A stretch of DNA of 64,000 bases from Branchiostoma floridae. Lineage: Eukaryota; Chordata; Leptocardii; Amphioxiformes; Branchiostomatidae. Position 1 is the stretch's first letter. The number at the start of each line of letters is the position of its first letter. Where the stretch lies: NCBI RefSeq assembly GCF_000003815.2, contig NC_049997.1, positions 6,681,134-6,745,133 of the forward strand. Reading direction: 5' to 3'. Below, in pieces: positions 41,801-56,800 of the stretch. The translations under genes and the position numbers were made by a program. The notes beneath the pieces are model-generated. The model was not told where the DNA came from. It searched no databases and was given only the letters and a program-made list of their open reading frames with translations.

Positions 41801-44800
41801 TAGATGCTGCAAAAATGTCTGATTCTCTGTGTTCCCAACAACTTATTTATGCTATGTTACATGTATATAACAGTTTGATATTTTTAAGGGCAGAAACAAA
41901 ATAGATGTTACTGTATCATTGATTCTCCACATTAGAATGGCCTGATTATGTTTTGGATAAGGTGGCTGAAATAATTTGCATCCAATAATAAGTACCTTGA
42001 AATTAGTTGATCACAGGGCTAGAAAATGATTGCTTACTTCTAGTACTTTTGTTAGATGGGCCATAGCTCCTGGACCAGTTATGTCATTGTGCATGGTGCC
42101 AGAAATAGTTTTGTCAGTACACAGAGGTGGCTGGCTACAGTGTATATAATACTGTATGAGACACAAGCACTTTAATTGCCATTTAAAGTCATCTCATGTA
42201 TAGAAGAGACCTTTACCCTTTTTGATGACATTCACAGGTTTCATTCTTTGACGGTTCATATAAAAGCAAGTTTTTTTAAACACATCAATGTTGGGTCATG
42301 ATGAGACTGATACTTGTAATCATGAATCTCTTTTGTTCCTTTCTGCGGTGGCTTAAGGTAATGGCTATCACATAATTATACAAGCTTGCCTGTTACTTTC
42401 ACATAACTGTGCAATCACTAATGTCAGGCAAGTATGATTTGATTCTAGTCTTGAAAATCCTTTACTTTGTCCCCCCCCCCCAGTGCCCAATGCTCCAAGT
42501 GCCACCAGTCTATTTTGTGCTGCGATGTCTTTTAAGCTTGTTAGTCAATTCCTGCATAAACATATAGTATCATAATCAGGCCCGTATCAGTTTGGTTTGA
42601 GTCATAACATACCTTTACTTTCACCCTCCCCCCCAGTGCCCAATGCTCCCGGTGCCGTCAGTCAGAATGGTGCACAGACGACAACAACCATCCCAGTAAG
42701 CTGGGTAGCTGCTGCAGACGGAGGTTTACGTTCTGGATATGAGGTTGTCTACACACCAGACACTGGTTCTGCCCTTACTGCGGTGACAGTAGCTGCTGGA
42801 GACACCTCGACTGCTGGACCAACCCTGGTTCCTGGTCAGCTGTACACCATCGAGGTTTATGCAGTGAGTGGGACGGGTGAAGACAGGACAGAGAGTGCAC
42901 GGATGAGCACCACAGTCAGAACATGTACGACAGTCCTTTTTCAGTTTTCTTTGACTCACTTTGACTCATCATGTAATGCATTTTACAGAACAGTAGAGTA
43001 ATTCGTTACATTTTAAATCTGTTTAAAAACAGTAAGGACTTTTGGAAGTAGTCCACCAACAGGAGATAGCTTTCTTTCTTTTGTAAATTTTGTAAGGTAC
43101 AACTTGTAGATTCTGTGAATCAGAGATCATCAGATCCTGCCTTTTTTTGCTGTCTGGCTGTGTGTGACTTCAGTCCAATTCTTGTTGTCACAATAAAATT
43201 GATGAAACATTTATAGAAAAAATTCTTGATGTACATGTATGTACAAATGAAAGCACCATTGGGGTTACTTGCCTTAAAATGAATACATGTACCTCTGAGA
43301 GCAAGAAGCTGCTAAGACCTATGATTGTTGTTATTATTGTTCATCCATGTAGTACTACATTGTTCAACTTAGAAATAGATGTTGCTATTAATAGTAACAA
43401 TGTGGGTTAAAAGAGCTATGAATTCTAGGTTGATTTTAGATACGTAGAAAATATCTAAGAAGCCTGGGTTTTTCCAGAGAGACGGATCTATTATCTGTAA
43501 TTTGATATCTATATTTTATCACCAGGTCCTGTACATGTAGTTTTAGGCAACACAGATAGCTTGGTTCAGGACAAGAGATAAGAACTAAATAGCAAGATTC
43601 TCTGGCCAGCATGACTTTGTTTGTATCCTAACACTAAAATTAAATAACTCTTATCCCCCCCCACCCTCCCCCAGTGCCCAATGCTCCAGGTGCCGTCAGT
43701 CAGAATGGTGCACAGACGACAACAACCATCCCAGTAAGCTGGGTAGCTGCTGCAGACGGAGGTTTACGTTCTGGATATGAGGTTGTCTACACACCAGACA
43801 CTGGTTCTGCCCTTACTGCGGTGACAGTAGCTGCTGGAGACACCTCGACTGCTGGACCAACCCTGGTTCCTGGTCAGCTGTACACCATCCAGGTTTATGC
43901 AGTCAGTGGGACGGGTGAAGACAAGACAGAGAGTGCACGGATGAGCACCACAGTCAGAACATGTATGGCAGCCTTTTTCACTTTTTTGCTATTAGCTTGA
44001 TGTGGCAAGAATGTGTATAATTCAGTACTTGATCAGCCTTGCTCATAAATGGCTTTGTGTTATCAAATATACTTTTTGTAACTTACAGATACAATTTAGA
44101 TTCTGTTAAGTTAAACTGATTCTGTGTATCTCTCTGTATACATATTACTACAGTATCTGTACAAATAGGCTAGATGGGCAGAATCTGGAGTTATGTCTGC
44201 TCAGTAAGTGGTGCCAGAAATAGTTTTGAAAGCTTTTGAGGCATGCAGAGGTAGCTCAAGCTACATGTATATCATACCATATGATTATATGTTAGCAACT
44301 CTTCATGCCATTTAAAGTCATCTATAAATGAGGCCTCTACCCTATTTGATTATAACAGGCTTCATTCTTTGATAGTTCACAGTGAAAACATTAGTTAGAA
44401 ACACATCAATGCTGGGTTGATGAGCCAAATACTGAAGTGTATATTTTATAGAGTCTGACATAAATCTTGGAGGCTTTTCTATTTTGTGCAGGGAAATTGT
44501 TTACAAGCTTGTTTGTCATTTCTTACAAATTGTATCATACTCAGGCCTGTATGATTTTTGGTTCTAGTCCTAACTGTCCTTTACTTTGTCCCCCCCTCCC
44601 CCCTCCCCCTCCCCCAGTGCCCAATGCTCCAGGTTCCGTCAGTCAGAATGGTGCACAGACGACTACAACCATCCCAGTAAGCTGGGTAGCTGCTGCAGAT
44701 GGAGGTTTACGTTCTGGATATGAGGTTGTCTACACACCAGACACTGGTTCTGCCCTTACTGCGGTGACAGTAGCTGCTGGAGACACCTCGACTGCTGGAC

Positions 44801-47800
44801 CAACCCTGGTTCCTGGTCAGCTGTACACCATCCAGGTTTATGCAGTGAGTGGGACGGGTGGAGACAAGACAGAGAGTGCACGGATGAGCAACACAGTCAG
44901 AACATGTATGGCAGCCTTTTTTCCTTTTTTTTTGCTTTAGTGAGTTGGCAAGAATGTGTATCAAAGAGTCTCAGAACATCATTGATGAATGTCACAGGGT
45001 AGATACTTTTTTGTAGCATACAGCTTATTTTCTGCCAAGGTCAGCTTTAATCTGTGTGTTTCTCTGTACACCACTTTTACTTCCTCAATATATATATACT
45101 AGAAAGTATTAAAAGTAATTGTTGCAGCAGTAGCAAAACAAACTTTACTGTCAGAACCCCCTTCACAATGACCTAAAATGTATTTTTTGGATCAGTTGAA
45201 TTAAAAAATGTACATCAAGATAGACTGAATCGATTATTGGTCAGAAGCTGCACTTACATGTATTTGAATAGATGGTGGAAAAAAGTACCGAATAAGTGTT
45301 GCAGCTATTGATGTCAAATGGCCGTTCATTTATCTCATAGAATTACATTTGATTGTATTTTCACATCTGAACCATTCCTAATATAGAACTTTCAGCTTGC
45401 TATTAGGTAGCCATTTGGCACCAAATTTGTATTGGTTATGCCAGGAAAGGCAGCAGGGGGAAGGTTGACTATCATCTGAAGCAATCTTTTGAAGAGGAAC
45501 ATACATTACCTCATTCAAACAGGTTCTATTCTGTGATAAATTGTGGTAAAAAGAAGATTTTAAATAATAAAACGGATTCTTGTCATTTTTACATAAAAGT
45601 TAATCTGACTTTATGAATATGATAACAGCAGTTATGTACAGTAGGTACAAGTCTTTTTTTTAATCCACTGACATTGGTTTAGAACCCACCTCTCTTTTTC
45701 ATTAAGCGTTGCCAGTTCTTAATGTGCTGAAATTGTTGTTCCTCAAATACGACCTCTGGATTTACTATGATTAAAACTCAATTGTACAAATTGCTTGACT
45801 ATTCTTGTATCATAGGTCAGCATGATTTTGTTCTAGTGTTAACAATGCTTTACTTTGACCCCCCCCCCCCCCAGTACCCAATGCTCCAGGTGCCGTCAGT
45901 CAGAATGGTGCACAGACGACAACAACCATCCCAGTAAGCTGGGTAGCTGCTGCAGATGGAGGTTTACGTTCTGGATATGAGGTTGTCTACACACCAGACA
46001 CTGGTTCTGCCCTTACTGCGGTGACAGTAGCTGCTGGAGACACCTCGACTACTGGACCAACCCTGGTTCCTGGTCAGCTGTACACCATCCAGGTTTATGC
46101 AGTGAGTGGGACGGGTGGAGACAAGACAGAGAGTGCACGGATGAGCACCACAGTCAGAACACGTACGGCAGTCCTTTTTCTGTTTTTGCTATTAGCTTGA
46201 TGTGGCAAGAAAGTGACTGTCTGTATGATTCAATACTTCATTAGCCTTGATTCATTAATGGCTCTGTGTTATCAATAAATTTTTTTTGTAAGATACAATT
46301 TAGATTCTTGAAGTTAAACTTATTCTGTGTCTTTCCCTGTATACCATTTTTGTAAGTTTCAAGTGGTTAATACTGAAACAAAACACAGATTGTGGTGTAC
46401 AAATGTTTACCCCCACCCAAATAAGATGACATGATTAGCATTAGTTATGTGGCTGGCTGCAATAATGTGCTTCAAATGATCAATAACTTGAAAAAGTGCA
46501 GTGTAAGTCAGCCCCACACTGGCTAGGGCTAGAAAATGGTGAACATACAAGTACAGAATGACAGTGTAGATGAGCAGAAGCTAGAGTTTTGTCATTAAGT
46601 GGTGCCTGGAATAGTTTTGATAGCTTTTGAGGCATGCAGAGGTGGCTCTGGCTACATGTACATGTCTATCAGTATCATACCATAACTATGATTACATGTT
46701 ACTCTAGTTGCCATTTGAAGTCATGTAGAAAAGAGGCCTCTAGTCTTTTTTGATGACAACAGGATTCATTCTTTGATAGTTCACAGTAAAGAAAAGCTTT
46801 AAACACTTTAATTCTGGGTTAGTGAGACAAATACTAAAAATTTAAATGCAGCGTCAGACATAAGTCATTTTCTGTTCTATTTTGTGCTGAGATGTCTACA
46901 AGCTTGATAGCTCTTTAATATATATTGTATCATAATCGGGCCTGTATCATTTTGGTTCAAGTCTTAACAGGTCTTTACTTTGCACCCCCCCCCTCCCCCT
47001 TTATGTGCTCAAATTGTGGTTCCTCAAATACGACCTCTGGATTTACTATGATTGAAACTCAATTGTACCAATTGCTTGACTATTCTTAGACAAGCTTGCC
47101 TTGCTTTATCCAAACAATTATCCTTTACTTTGACCCCCCCTCCAGTGCCCAATGCTCCAGGTGCCGTCAGTCAGAATGGTGCACAGACGACTACAACCAT
47201 CCCAGTCAGCTGGGTAGCTGCTGCAGATGGAGGTTTACGTTCTGGATATGAGGTTGTCTACACACCAGACACTGGTTCTGCCCTTACTGCGGTGACAGTA
47301 GCTGCTGGAGACACCTCGACTGCTGGACCAACCCTGGTTCCTGGTCAGCTGTACACCATCCAGGTTTATGCAGTGAGTGGGACGGGTGGAGACAAGACAG
47401 AGAGTGCACGGATGAGCACCACAGTCAGAACATGTATGGCAGCCTTTTTCACTTTTTTGCTACTAGCTTGATGTGGCAAGAATGTGTATGATTCAATACT
47501 TCATTAGCCTTGATTCATTAATGGCTCTGTGTTATCAATAGATATTTTTTGTAAGATACAATTTAGATTCTTGAAGTTAAACTTATTCTGTGTCTTCTCC
47601 TGTATACCATTTTTGTAAGTTTCAAGTGGTTAATACTGAAACAAAACACAGATTGTGGTGTACAAATGTTTACCCCCACCCAAATAAGATGACATGATTA
47701 GCATTAGTTATGTGGCTGGCTGCAATAATGTGCTTCAAATGATCAATAACTTGAAAAAGTGCAGTGTAAGTCAGCCCCACACTGGCTAGGGCTAGAAAAT

Positions 47801-50800
47801 GGTGAACATACAAGTACAGAATGACAGTGTAGATGAGCAGAAGCTAGAGTTTTGTCATTAAGTGGTGCCTGGAATAGTTTTGATAGCTTTTGAGGCATGC
47901 AGAGGTGGCTCTGGCTACATGTACATGTCTATCAGTATCATACCATAACTATGATTACATGTTACTCTAGTTGCCATTTGAAGTCATGTAGAAAAGAGGC
48001 CTCTAGTCTTTTTTGATGACAACAGGATTCATTCTTTGATAGTTCACAGTAAAGAAAAGCTTTAAACACTTTAATTCTGGGTTAGTGAGACAAATACTAA
48101 AAATTTAAATGCAGCGTCAGACATAAGTCATTTTCTGTTCTATTTTGTGCTGAGATGTCTACAAGCTTGATAGCTCTTTAATATATATTGTATCATAATC
48201 GGGCCTGTATCATTTTGGTTCAAGTCTTAACAGGTCTTTACTTTGCACCCCCCCCCTCCCCCTTTATGTGCTCAAATTGTGGTTCCTCAAATACGACCTC
48301 TGGATTTACTATGATTGAAACTCAATTGTACCAATTGCTTGACTATTCTTAGACAAGCTTGCCTTGCTTTATCCAAACAATTATCCTTTACTTTGACCCC
48401 CCCTCCAGTGCCCAATGCTCCAGGTGCCGTCAGTCAGAATGGTGCACAGACGACTACAACCATCCCAGTCAGCTGGGTAGCTGCTGCAGATGGAGGTTTA
48501 CGTTCTGGATATGAGGTTGTCTACACACCAGACACTGGTTCTGCCCTTACTGCGGTGACAGTAGCTGCTGGAGACACCTCGACTACTGGACCAACCCTGG
48601 TTCCTGGTCAGCTGTACACCATCCAGGTTTATGCAGTGAGTGGGACAGGTGGAGACAAGACAGAGAGTGCACGGATGAGCACCACAGTCAGAACATGTAT
48701 GGCTGCCCTTTTCCATTTTTTGTTACTTGGTTGATGTGGCAAGAATGTGTATGATTCAATACTTCATCAGCCTTGCTTCATTAATGGCTGCAGATTATCA
48801 AAACAATAGATTTTTTGTAAGATACAATTTAGATTCTTTGAAGTTAAACTGATTCTGTGTCTTCTCCTGTGGACCATTTTCATAGTTTCAAATGGTTAAG
48901 ACTGAAACAAAACACAGATTGTAGTGTACAAATTGTCAGCCCCCACCCAAATATGATCATATGATGCATTTAATTTAGTTATGTGGCTGGCTGCAATAAT
49001 GTGCTTCAAATAATAATAACTTCAACAAGTGTAGTGTAAGTCAGCCCACACTAGGGCTAGAAAATGGTCAACATACTGCTACAGAATGATAGGCTAGATG
49101 AGCAGAAGCTGAAGTTTTGTCGTTAAGTGATGCTAGGAATAGTTTTGATAGCTTTTGATTCATGCAGAGGTGGCTCTGGCTACATGTACATGTCTATCAT
49201 ATCATAACTATGATTACATGTTACTCTAATTGCCATTTGAAGTCATCTAGAAAATAGGCCTCTATTCTTTTTTGATGACAACAGGATTAATTCTATGATA
49301 GTTCACAGTAAAGAAATTCTTTCAACACTTCGATTCTGGGTTCATGAGACAAATACTAAAAATTTAATGTAGAGTCAGACATGAGTAATTTTCTATTCTA
49401 TTTTGTGCTGGGATATCTACAAGCTTGATAGCCCTTTAATTTCGTTATATATTGTATCATAATCGGGCCTTGGTTCAAGTCCTAACAGTCCTTTACTTTG
49501 ACCCCCCCTCCAGTGCCCATTGCTCCAGGTGCCGTCAGTCTGAATGGTGCAATGACAACAACAACCATCCCAGTCAGCTGGGTAGCTGCTGCAGATGGAG
49601 GTTTACGTTCTGGATATGAGGTTGTCTACACACCAGACACTGGTTCTGCCCTTACTGCGGTGACAGTAGCTGCTGGAGACACCTCGACTGCTGGACCAAC
49701 CCTGGTTCCTGGTCAGCTGTACACCATCCAGGTTTATGCAGTGAGTGGGACGGGTGGAGACAAGACAGAGAGTGCACGGATGAGCACCACAGTCAGAACA
49801 TGTATGGCAGTCCTTTTCTGTTTTCTTGATACTGTATGACAGGTATGCATGGTTTGACAGGTTTCTCAGCTATGCGTCTTATCGAGAACAAAGTTACAGT
49901 AAATTTTCACAACATAGTATCATATAATAGTAGCTTTTGTCTAAGGTACAAATTCTAGATTCTGTGAAGCTGAATCTTAGGAATCAGAATGGTCTAGAAT
50001 GATAAGTTCTTGCAGTATAAGTCAATTTCATGGACTAAGAAACATGATCAATTATATTAACTTTTTATTGTTACAGTATGAATTTAGCACCAGACCTTTT
50101 TAGTTTAAACATGACCTATTTGTACAGTGTATACAAAAATGCACTTAGTCTATTTCCGTCACAGTGTATTTTTTTAATGAATTATGTAGATCCTCATTCT
50201 AATCCAGAAGGGAACTTGTTAAAAGTCATGTAAAGGGTACACTTTTTTATCTCCCTTTTCCTTTGCCAATTCAATGGACAGATGGCCCCATTGACCTTTT
50301 GGGAATTCATATTCCTGTGCAACTTTCTGATATGATTAGTATGAATTTTGATAGGAAATTCCCTAAGATCGATAAACTTTTATTTCCTTGGAAGACAAAG
50401 ACTTGAACACTTATGGGTAAAGTTACTTTAATAAACACACTTATCGTATCACAATTTATGTATTTACTTAGACTATTTACAGTGTGTATGAACAGGGGGG
50501 ACTTAAGCTAAGAAACTTGCGGTCTGTCGATCTCACCCTAAAAGCCTCTTGGATTCCTAAGCTACTCTAGGAATGGTTCTGTTCCAAGATTTTATTTATG
50601 TCTTGTTCATTTGTTTTGTACTTCCTTGTTCCCCTTTACACAACTTTCTATCCGTGATTTTGATAATTCTATGGGTAAGAATCCCCCGATAACTTCCTTT
50701 TTCAGACAGGTCATACAACCTTGGCTGCACTTCCAACTCCGACCCCCAGAGGGTGTGGACGAGATCAAACAACAGCTTCTTTGTTTGAACTCGAATATAT

Positions 50801-53800
50801 GTATTGGTCAAAAACCATTCTTTTCCACAGCTTTTGATACTGGGGGAGTTCGATTTCTTAATGTTGTATTGGATTTTGAAAATAGATTTCTTTCGTATGA
50901 AAATTTCATTCTAAAATTCGGGGATGTGAGTACAAAATTACAATACAATCAGTTAATCTCTGCTATACCAGGTCACTGGAAATCGTTATTAAAGAAAGCA
51001 TCTCACATCTTACAGGTTTGCATGCCCATTTGTAGAGACACAACTTGGCTTAGAAAAAAACACATCAATAAACATTTGTACCTTTTCTTTATTAAGGATG
51101 ACAAGGTTTGTGAACCGTCGTATAGAATACAGCTGTCTTGGGAGGAACTTTTTAACACTCCTATCCCATGGAGACAAGTTTACAGCTTACTGTACAAGCT
51201 CTCAATTGATACCTATACAAGGATGTTTCAGTTTAAGATGCTTTTTAAATTCTTAACAGTAAATAAAACACTATACACCTGGGGCCTGATAGACTCCCCT
51301 CTATGTACAATGTAGTCTGTGTCAGGGAGAGGAGGAAACAATTATACACTTATTTTGGAATTGTAGAATTGTAGCTAATTTCTGGGCTGAAGTGGAGGAT
51401 TGGTTTTTTAGCTTGACAAATACAAATTTACATATGACTGCTTCCAATACTGTCCTTGGTGATCTAAGCGACCGACGCCCAGTTTTGATAAATCTTATTA
51501 TTCTCTTAGGTAAATATTATTTTTTATTTAGGTACCGGAAAAAACATGTTGATTTATCTGGTTTTATTTCATTTGTTTCCTATTTTCAAAAATTAGAATT
51601 CATTATTGCTCAATGACAAAATAAGATTCAGAAACACATTGGGATGTTGGGTAAATTAATTGTTCTATCTAGTTAATTTCCATTATTTTCCTGTACAATG
51701 ATAGGGGTACTCACGGCATTTTATGATCATACTCTTTTGATCCTTGGATTTTAAGTTTCAGTTTTGTTGTTACACATGTGCCTTTATTTTCTGTATGTTT
51801 GCCATGATTTTCTTTCTGTAGAATTATGTTGTTTATAAACAATAAAAAGACTGATTTGTAAAAAAAAAAAAGTCATGTAAAGTAAAGCCAAAAATTGATT
51901 TATCATGTAAACATATTAGATGCAAAGGCAGCCCAATTAGTTGATTTTGCTTAATATATTAATGTAACAGAAGTTTAAAAGCTTGTCTCACATGTTTGAT
52001 ATAGTTCTAATTCCTTTTTTTTTTTCAAATTTGTAGTGCCCAATGCTCCCGGTGCCATCAGTGTAGATGATAATGCAGTGACCACAACAGGCATCCCAGT
52101 CAGCTGGGCAGCTGCTGCAGACGGAGGTTTACGTTCTGGATATGAGGTTGTCTACAAACCAGACAGTGGAGCTGCCCTTCCTGTGGTGGAAGAAGGTAGT
52201 GGAGCCACCTCGACTGCTGGACCAACTCTGGTTCCTGGTCAGCTGTACACCATTGAGGTTTATGCAGTGAGTGGGACAGATTCAACCAAGACAGAGAGTG
52301 AAAGGATGAGCACCACAGTCAGAACAAGTAGGTTTTCCCTCTCAATGCTTCAGTGGTGTTTTTGACAATGATGATTATTTTCAATTTTTTCTTCCAGTTA
52401 GGTTTGGTGGAAGTTCCAATGCTACTACATGTATATGTGCCATTGCTCTGAACTGCACTGTTTCAAAATTATGTACATGTAGGGTATCAAGGTAGCCATT
52501 AGGCTACTAAAGGGATCTGTAAGACCCAGTGAACTGACAGTTGCTATGTGGTACAGCACTGGAAGTTGACAAATAAGGTATTGATTCTGTAATGAAGCTA
52601 ACACTTCAATCATGAGGTTAGATGTTAAGTCCTTGCACATATTAGTTACTTGGGTATATTGAGAACCATTTATGATATGGGTGAGTCCAATTTTGGTGTT
52701 GGAAATTACAGTTCAACTATTTCAAGAATGACTTGTACCAACACAGATGAACTTTCAAGTTAACATGTATATGATGTTATTGTTTATAGCTGCTCATTGG
52801 GACTTTGTTGTACAGTAACTATAATTATCTTGATAAACATGCATCATAATGATTCTGGTTTGCACTGGCCAGAAGGCAATGGAAACCATTCTTCTGACAA
52901 GGAAGAGTGAGCTTAGTTCTAGCCTTTTCAGTCTTTTGCCTTTAAGACAATTTCCTTGTCCTTTTTTATGCTCATCATACAGGTTGACCTGATCCTTAAA
53001 TGAATGATTGTGATAGCACAACATGCTTTTGCCTGATATATAATCCATTGTAGTGAGGGGATGAATAGGTCACTTTTACATGTTTCATAGATCCGAATCC
53101 CCCTCGGGATTTTGCTGTTACATCCTTTGACACGACAACCCTTGGTTTGAGTTGGACAACTCCTGACAATGCCAACAATGCAGCATTTGAAAAGTACAGG
53201 ATCACATACTTCAGGGCAGAAGACAGTCAGAATGTGATGATGAATGAGACCACCTCCACCAGCTTCACTTTGACTGAGCTGTCCCCAGGAGTGCTGTACA
53301 GCATCAGTCTGTTTGCTGTCAGTGATGAGCCCAATGTTACAGTCAGTGAGAGAGCAGGAGACTCTGCCATCACTGTCAGGACAAGTGAGTTGGAGGTCTT
53401 GAGGCTGTACTCTGCAGCAAAAACTCACAAATGACTAACCTGCATGGCAACTCTTATTCATGAACCAGTGACATCTCTCTATCTCTCCTCTTTGAGCCTT
53501 AATTTCATCCAACAATATCTAGCATTCTTGAATTACGTACAGATGGTACCACTGCCATTTGATTCTTGTATCCTGCATCCTTTGTACTTCATTCTGGCAA
53601 CTCCCCAGGAATATGTTGGACATCCTTTAACATTGTCTTCTTGCTTTGTTACCTGAAGAATATCTTCCACTGTGACACTATCAAGGTCTTAAAAATCAAT
53701 CAGGAGTGCCAAAAGATGTTGTAAGTTTGGTTTTACTTTTAATGTTGAGTATTTCTTTTACCTGACATCATATATCAGTGTAGTTTGATTTCCATAAAGC

Positions 53801-56800
53801 AAGCTGACATCTTCCATACACACAGAGCCCAATGCTCCTCAGAGCTTCAGCAGAGAAACAGTAAGCACAACTACCATTGGTCTGAGCTGGACTGCACCTG
53901 ACAGTGCCTACAATGCAACATTTGCCAACTACAGAATCACATACTCCAGGGCAGATGACAGTCAAACTGTGATGATGAATGAGACCACCTCCACCAGCTT
54001 CACTTTGACTGAGCTTTCCCCAGGTGTTCAGTACACCATCAGTTTACTGGTCGTCAGTGATGAACCCAATGTTACAATCAGTACAGAGGCTTCAGGAGGT
54101 CCGCTGACTGTCAGGACAAGTGAGTTCTTCAAGCTCTACTATGCAGCAGACCAGTAATAAGGTTTTAAACCTGCATGGCAACTGGTTCAACAGTCTGATA
54201 GCTCCCTTGTTCTTCTCAGGACTGATGTTTTTGCACCTTTCAGTGCCTGGAATTATATGTAGCTTTTGCTACTGGATGAGAATGATTCAATACTTCTTTC
54301 AGGCTACTTTGCAGAATGGTAACAATCTTTCTTTGTCAATTGCTGTTTTGTTTTTCTGGCTCTGCTGGTTGAGACCAGTAGTACTTCATTTATTTACATG
54401 TTCATAATGTTTGCATAGTGCCAAATGCACCACAGCGCTTCAGTGGTGAAACTCAGGGCACAACCACCATTGGTCTGACCTGGGCTGTACCAGAAGATGT
54501 CAATAATGCAACATTTGAGAAGTACAGGATCACATACACCCCCACTGGTGGCAATGATCAAATCAAAGAGATCACCAACACCACAGCCACCAGCTTCACC
54601 ATGACAGAACTGTCCCCAGGTGTTCAGTACAGCATCAGTCTTGTGTCTGTCAGTGATGAACCCAACGTTACAGTCAGTGCAGAGGCAACAGGAGGACATC
54701 TGACTGTCAGGACAAGTGAGTTCTTCAGGCTGTACTCTACACAGCAGACCAGTCTTCAATGACTGCATGGTTTTAATCCTGCATGGCAACTGGTTCAACA
54801 GTCTGATATCTTCCTTCTTCTTCTCAGCACCGATGTTTTTGCATCTTTTAGTGTCTGGAATTATATATAGCTTTTGTTACTGGATGAGAATGATTCAATA
54901 CTCAGTCTATGTTGCAGAATGGCAACATCTTTTTTTGTCAATTGCTGTTTTGTCTTTCTGGCTCTGTTGGTTGAGAAGCCTTCCATCCCATAATGACGCT
55001 CTTTCATTATCAGATTGTTTAGTATCACCCTCCTGTCCAGTACTTCATTTATTTACATTGTATTCCTAATGTTTGCATAGTGCCAAATGCACCAAAGCGC
55101 TTCAGTGGTGAAAGTCAAGGTACAACTACCATTGGTCTAAGCTGGACAGCCCCTGCCAGTGCAAGTGGTGCAAAAATTTGACAGGTACAAGATCACATAC
55201 ACCCCATCTGGTGGTGCCAGTCAGACAGTAGAGGTCGATGACCCCTCTGACACCAGTACCAGGCTGACAGGACTGTCCCCAGGAGTTCAGTACACCATCA
55301 GTCTGGTGACTGTGAGTGCAGACCCTAACCCTACTGAAAGTGCAGAGGCTTCAGGAGGACATCTGACTGTCAGGACAAGTGAGTTCTTCAGGCTGTACTC
55401 TACAGCAGATACAAAATGTACCACACAGGCTAACCTACATGGCAACCCTGATTGAAGAGTTCTATACCAGATTCTCCTCAACTTTTGCAGCTTAAGAGCT
55501 TTATTTCTATGGACCTCCTTTTTACCTAACCACATCATAGTGGACTCTGAGGTCTTTTCTTCAGCAAGTGCTTTGCCTGCATATTGTTCCCCCTGATTCA
55601 AGTACTGTTCATTTTTTTTCTGTCCAGTGACTTTTCTGGCTTCTATGCAGATCTGAAGGTTTCTAATCTTCATGTCAATCTTTCAGATATTTCAGGTACA
55701 TGTAGATGTGTTATGCCAGGAATTCTAAGATTTTGAACTGTTGTGTCAATGTGATCTAACAGTGCTCTACATTGAGAAGATATAATGCATGTATCACAGT
55801 GAGTGTACAAATGAATACCGTCTTAAATGCACATTTAGATCCAAATGCTCCGGAAGACTTTGAAGTCACAGCATTTACAACCACCACTGTCAGTATGAGC
55901 TGGAATCCACCCAACGGTACCAACAATGCAACATTTGAGAAGTACAGAATCACATACTCCAGGGCAGAAGACAGTCAAACTGTAATGATTAATGAGACCA
56001 CCTCCACCAGGTTCACTTTGACTGGGTTGTCTCCAGGTGTTCAGTACAGCATCAGTCTCTTTGCCGTCAGTGATGAGCCCAATGTTACAGTCAGTGAGAG
56101 AGCAGGAGACTCTGCCATCACTGTCAGGACAAGTGAGTTGGAGGTCTTGAGGCTGTACTCTGCAGCAAAAGACTCACAAAAGACTAAGCTGCATGGCAAC
56201 TCTTATTCATGAACCAGTGACATCTCTCTCTCTCCTCTTTGATGCTTAATTTCATCCAACAATATCTAGCATTTTTGAATTACATACAGATGGTACTACT
56301 GCCATTTGATTCTTGTATCCTGCATCCTTTGTACTTCATTCTGGCACCTCTCCAGGAATATGTTGGACATCCTTTGATATTGTCTTCTTGCTCTGTTACC
56401 TGAAAAAATATCTTCCACTGTGACACTATCAAGGTCTTAAAAATCAATCAGGAGTGCCAAAAGATGTTGTAAGTTTGGTTTTACTTTGAATGTTGAGTAT
56501 TTATTTTACCTGACATCACATATCAGTCTAGTTTGATTTCCATAAAGCAAGCTGACATCTTCCATGCACACAGAGCCCAATGCTCCTCAGAGCTTCAGCA
56601 GAGAAACAGTAAGCACAACTACCATTGGTCTGAGCTGGACTGCACCTGACAGTGCCTACAATGCAACATTTGCCAAGTACAGAATCACATACTCCAGGGC
56701 AGATGACAGTCAAACTGTGATGATGAATGAGACCACCTCCACCAGCTTCACTTTGACTGAGCTGTCCCCAGGTGTTCAGTACACCATCAGTTTAGTGGTC

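Larger units (their letters stand above)
46190..48697. repeat. 1263-bp tandem duplication (intron plus FN3 exon)
   Basis: The intron before FN3-9 and FN3-9 itself are repeated almost base for base before and in FN3-10 (47146 against 48409, offset 1263). Confidence 0.9.
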
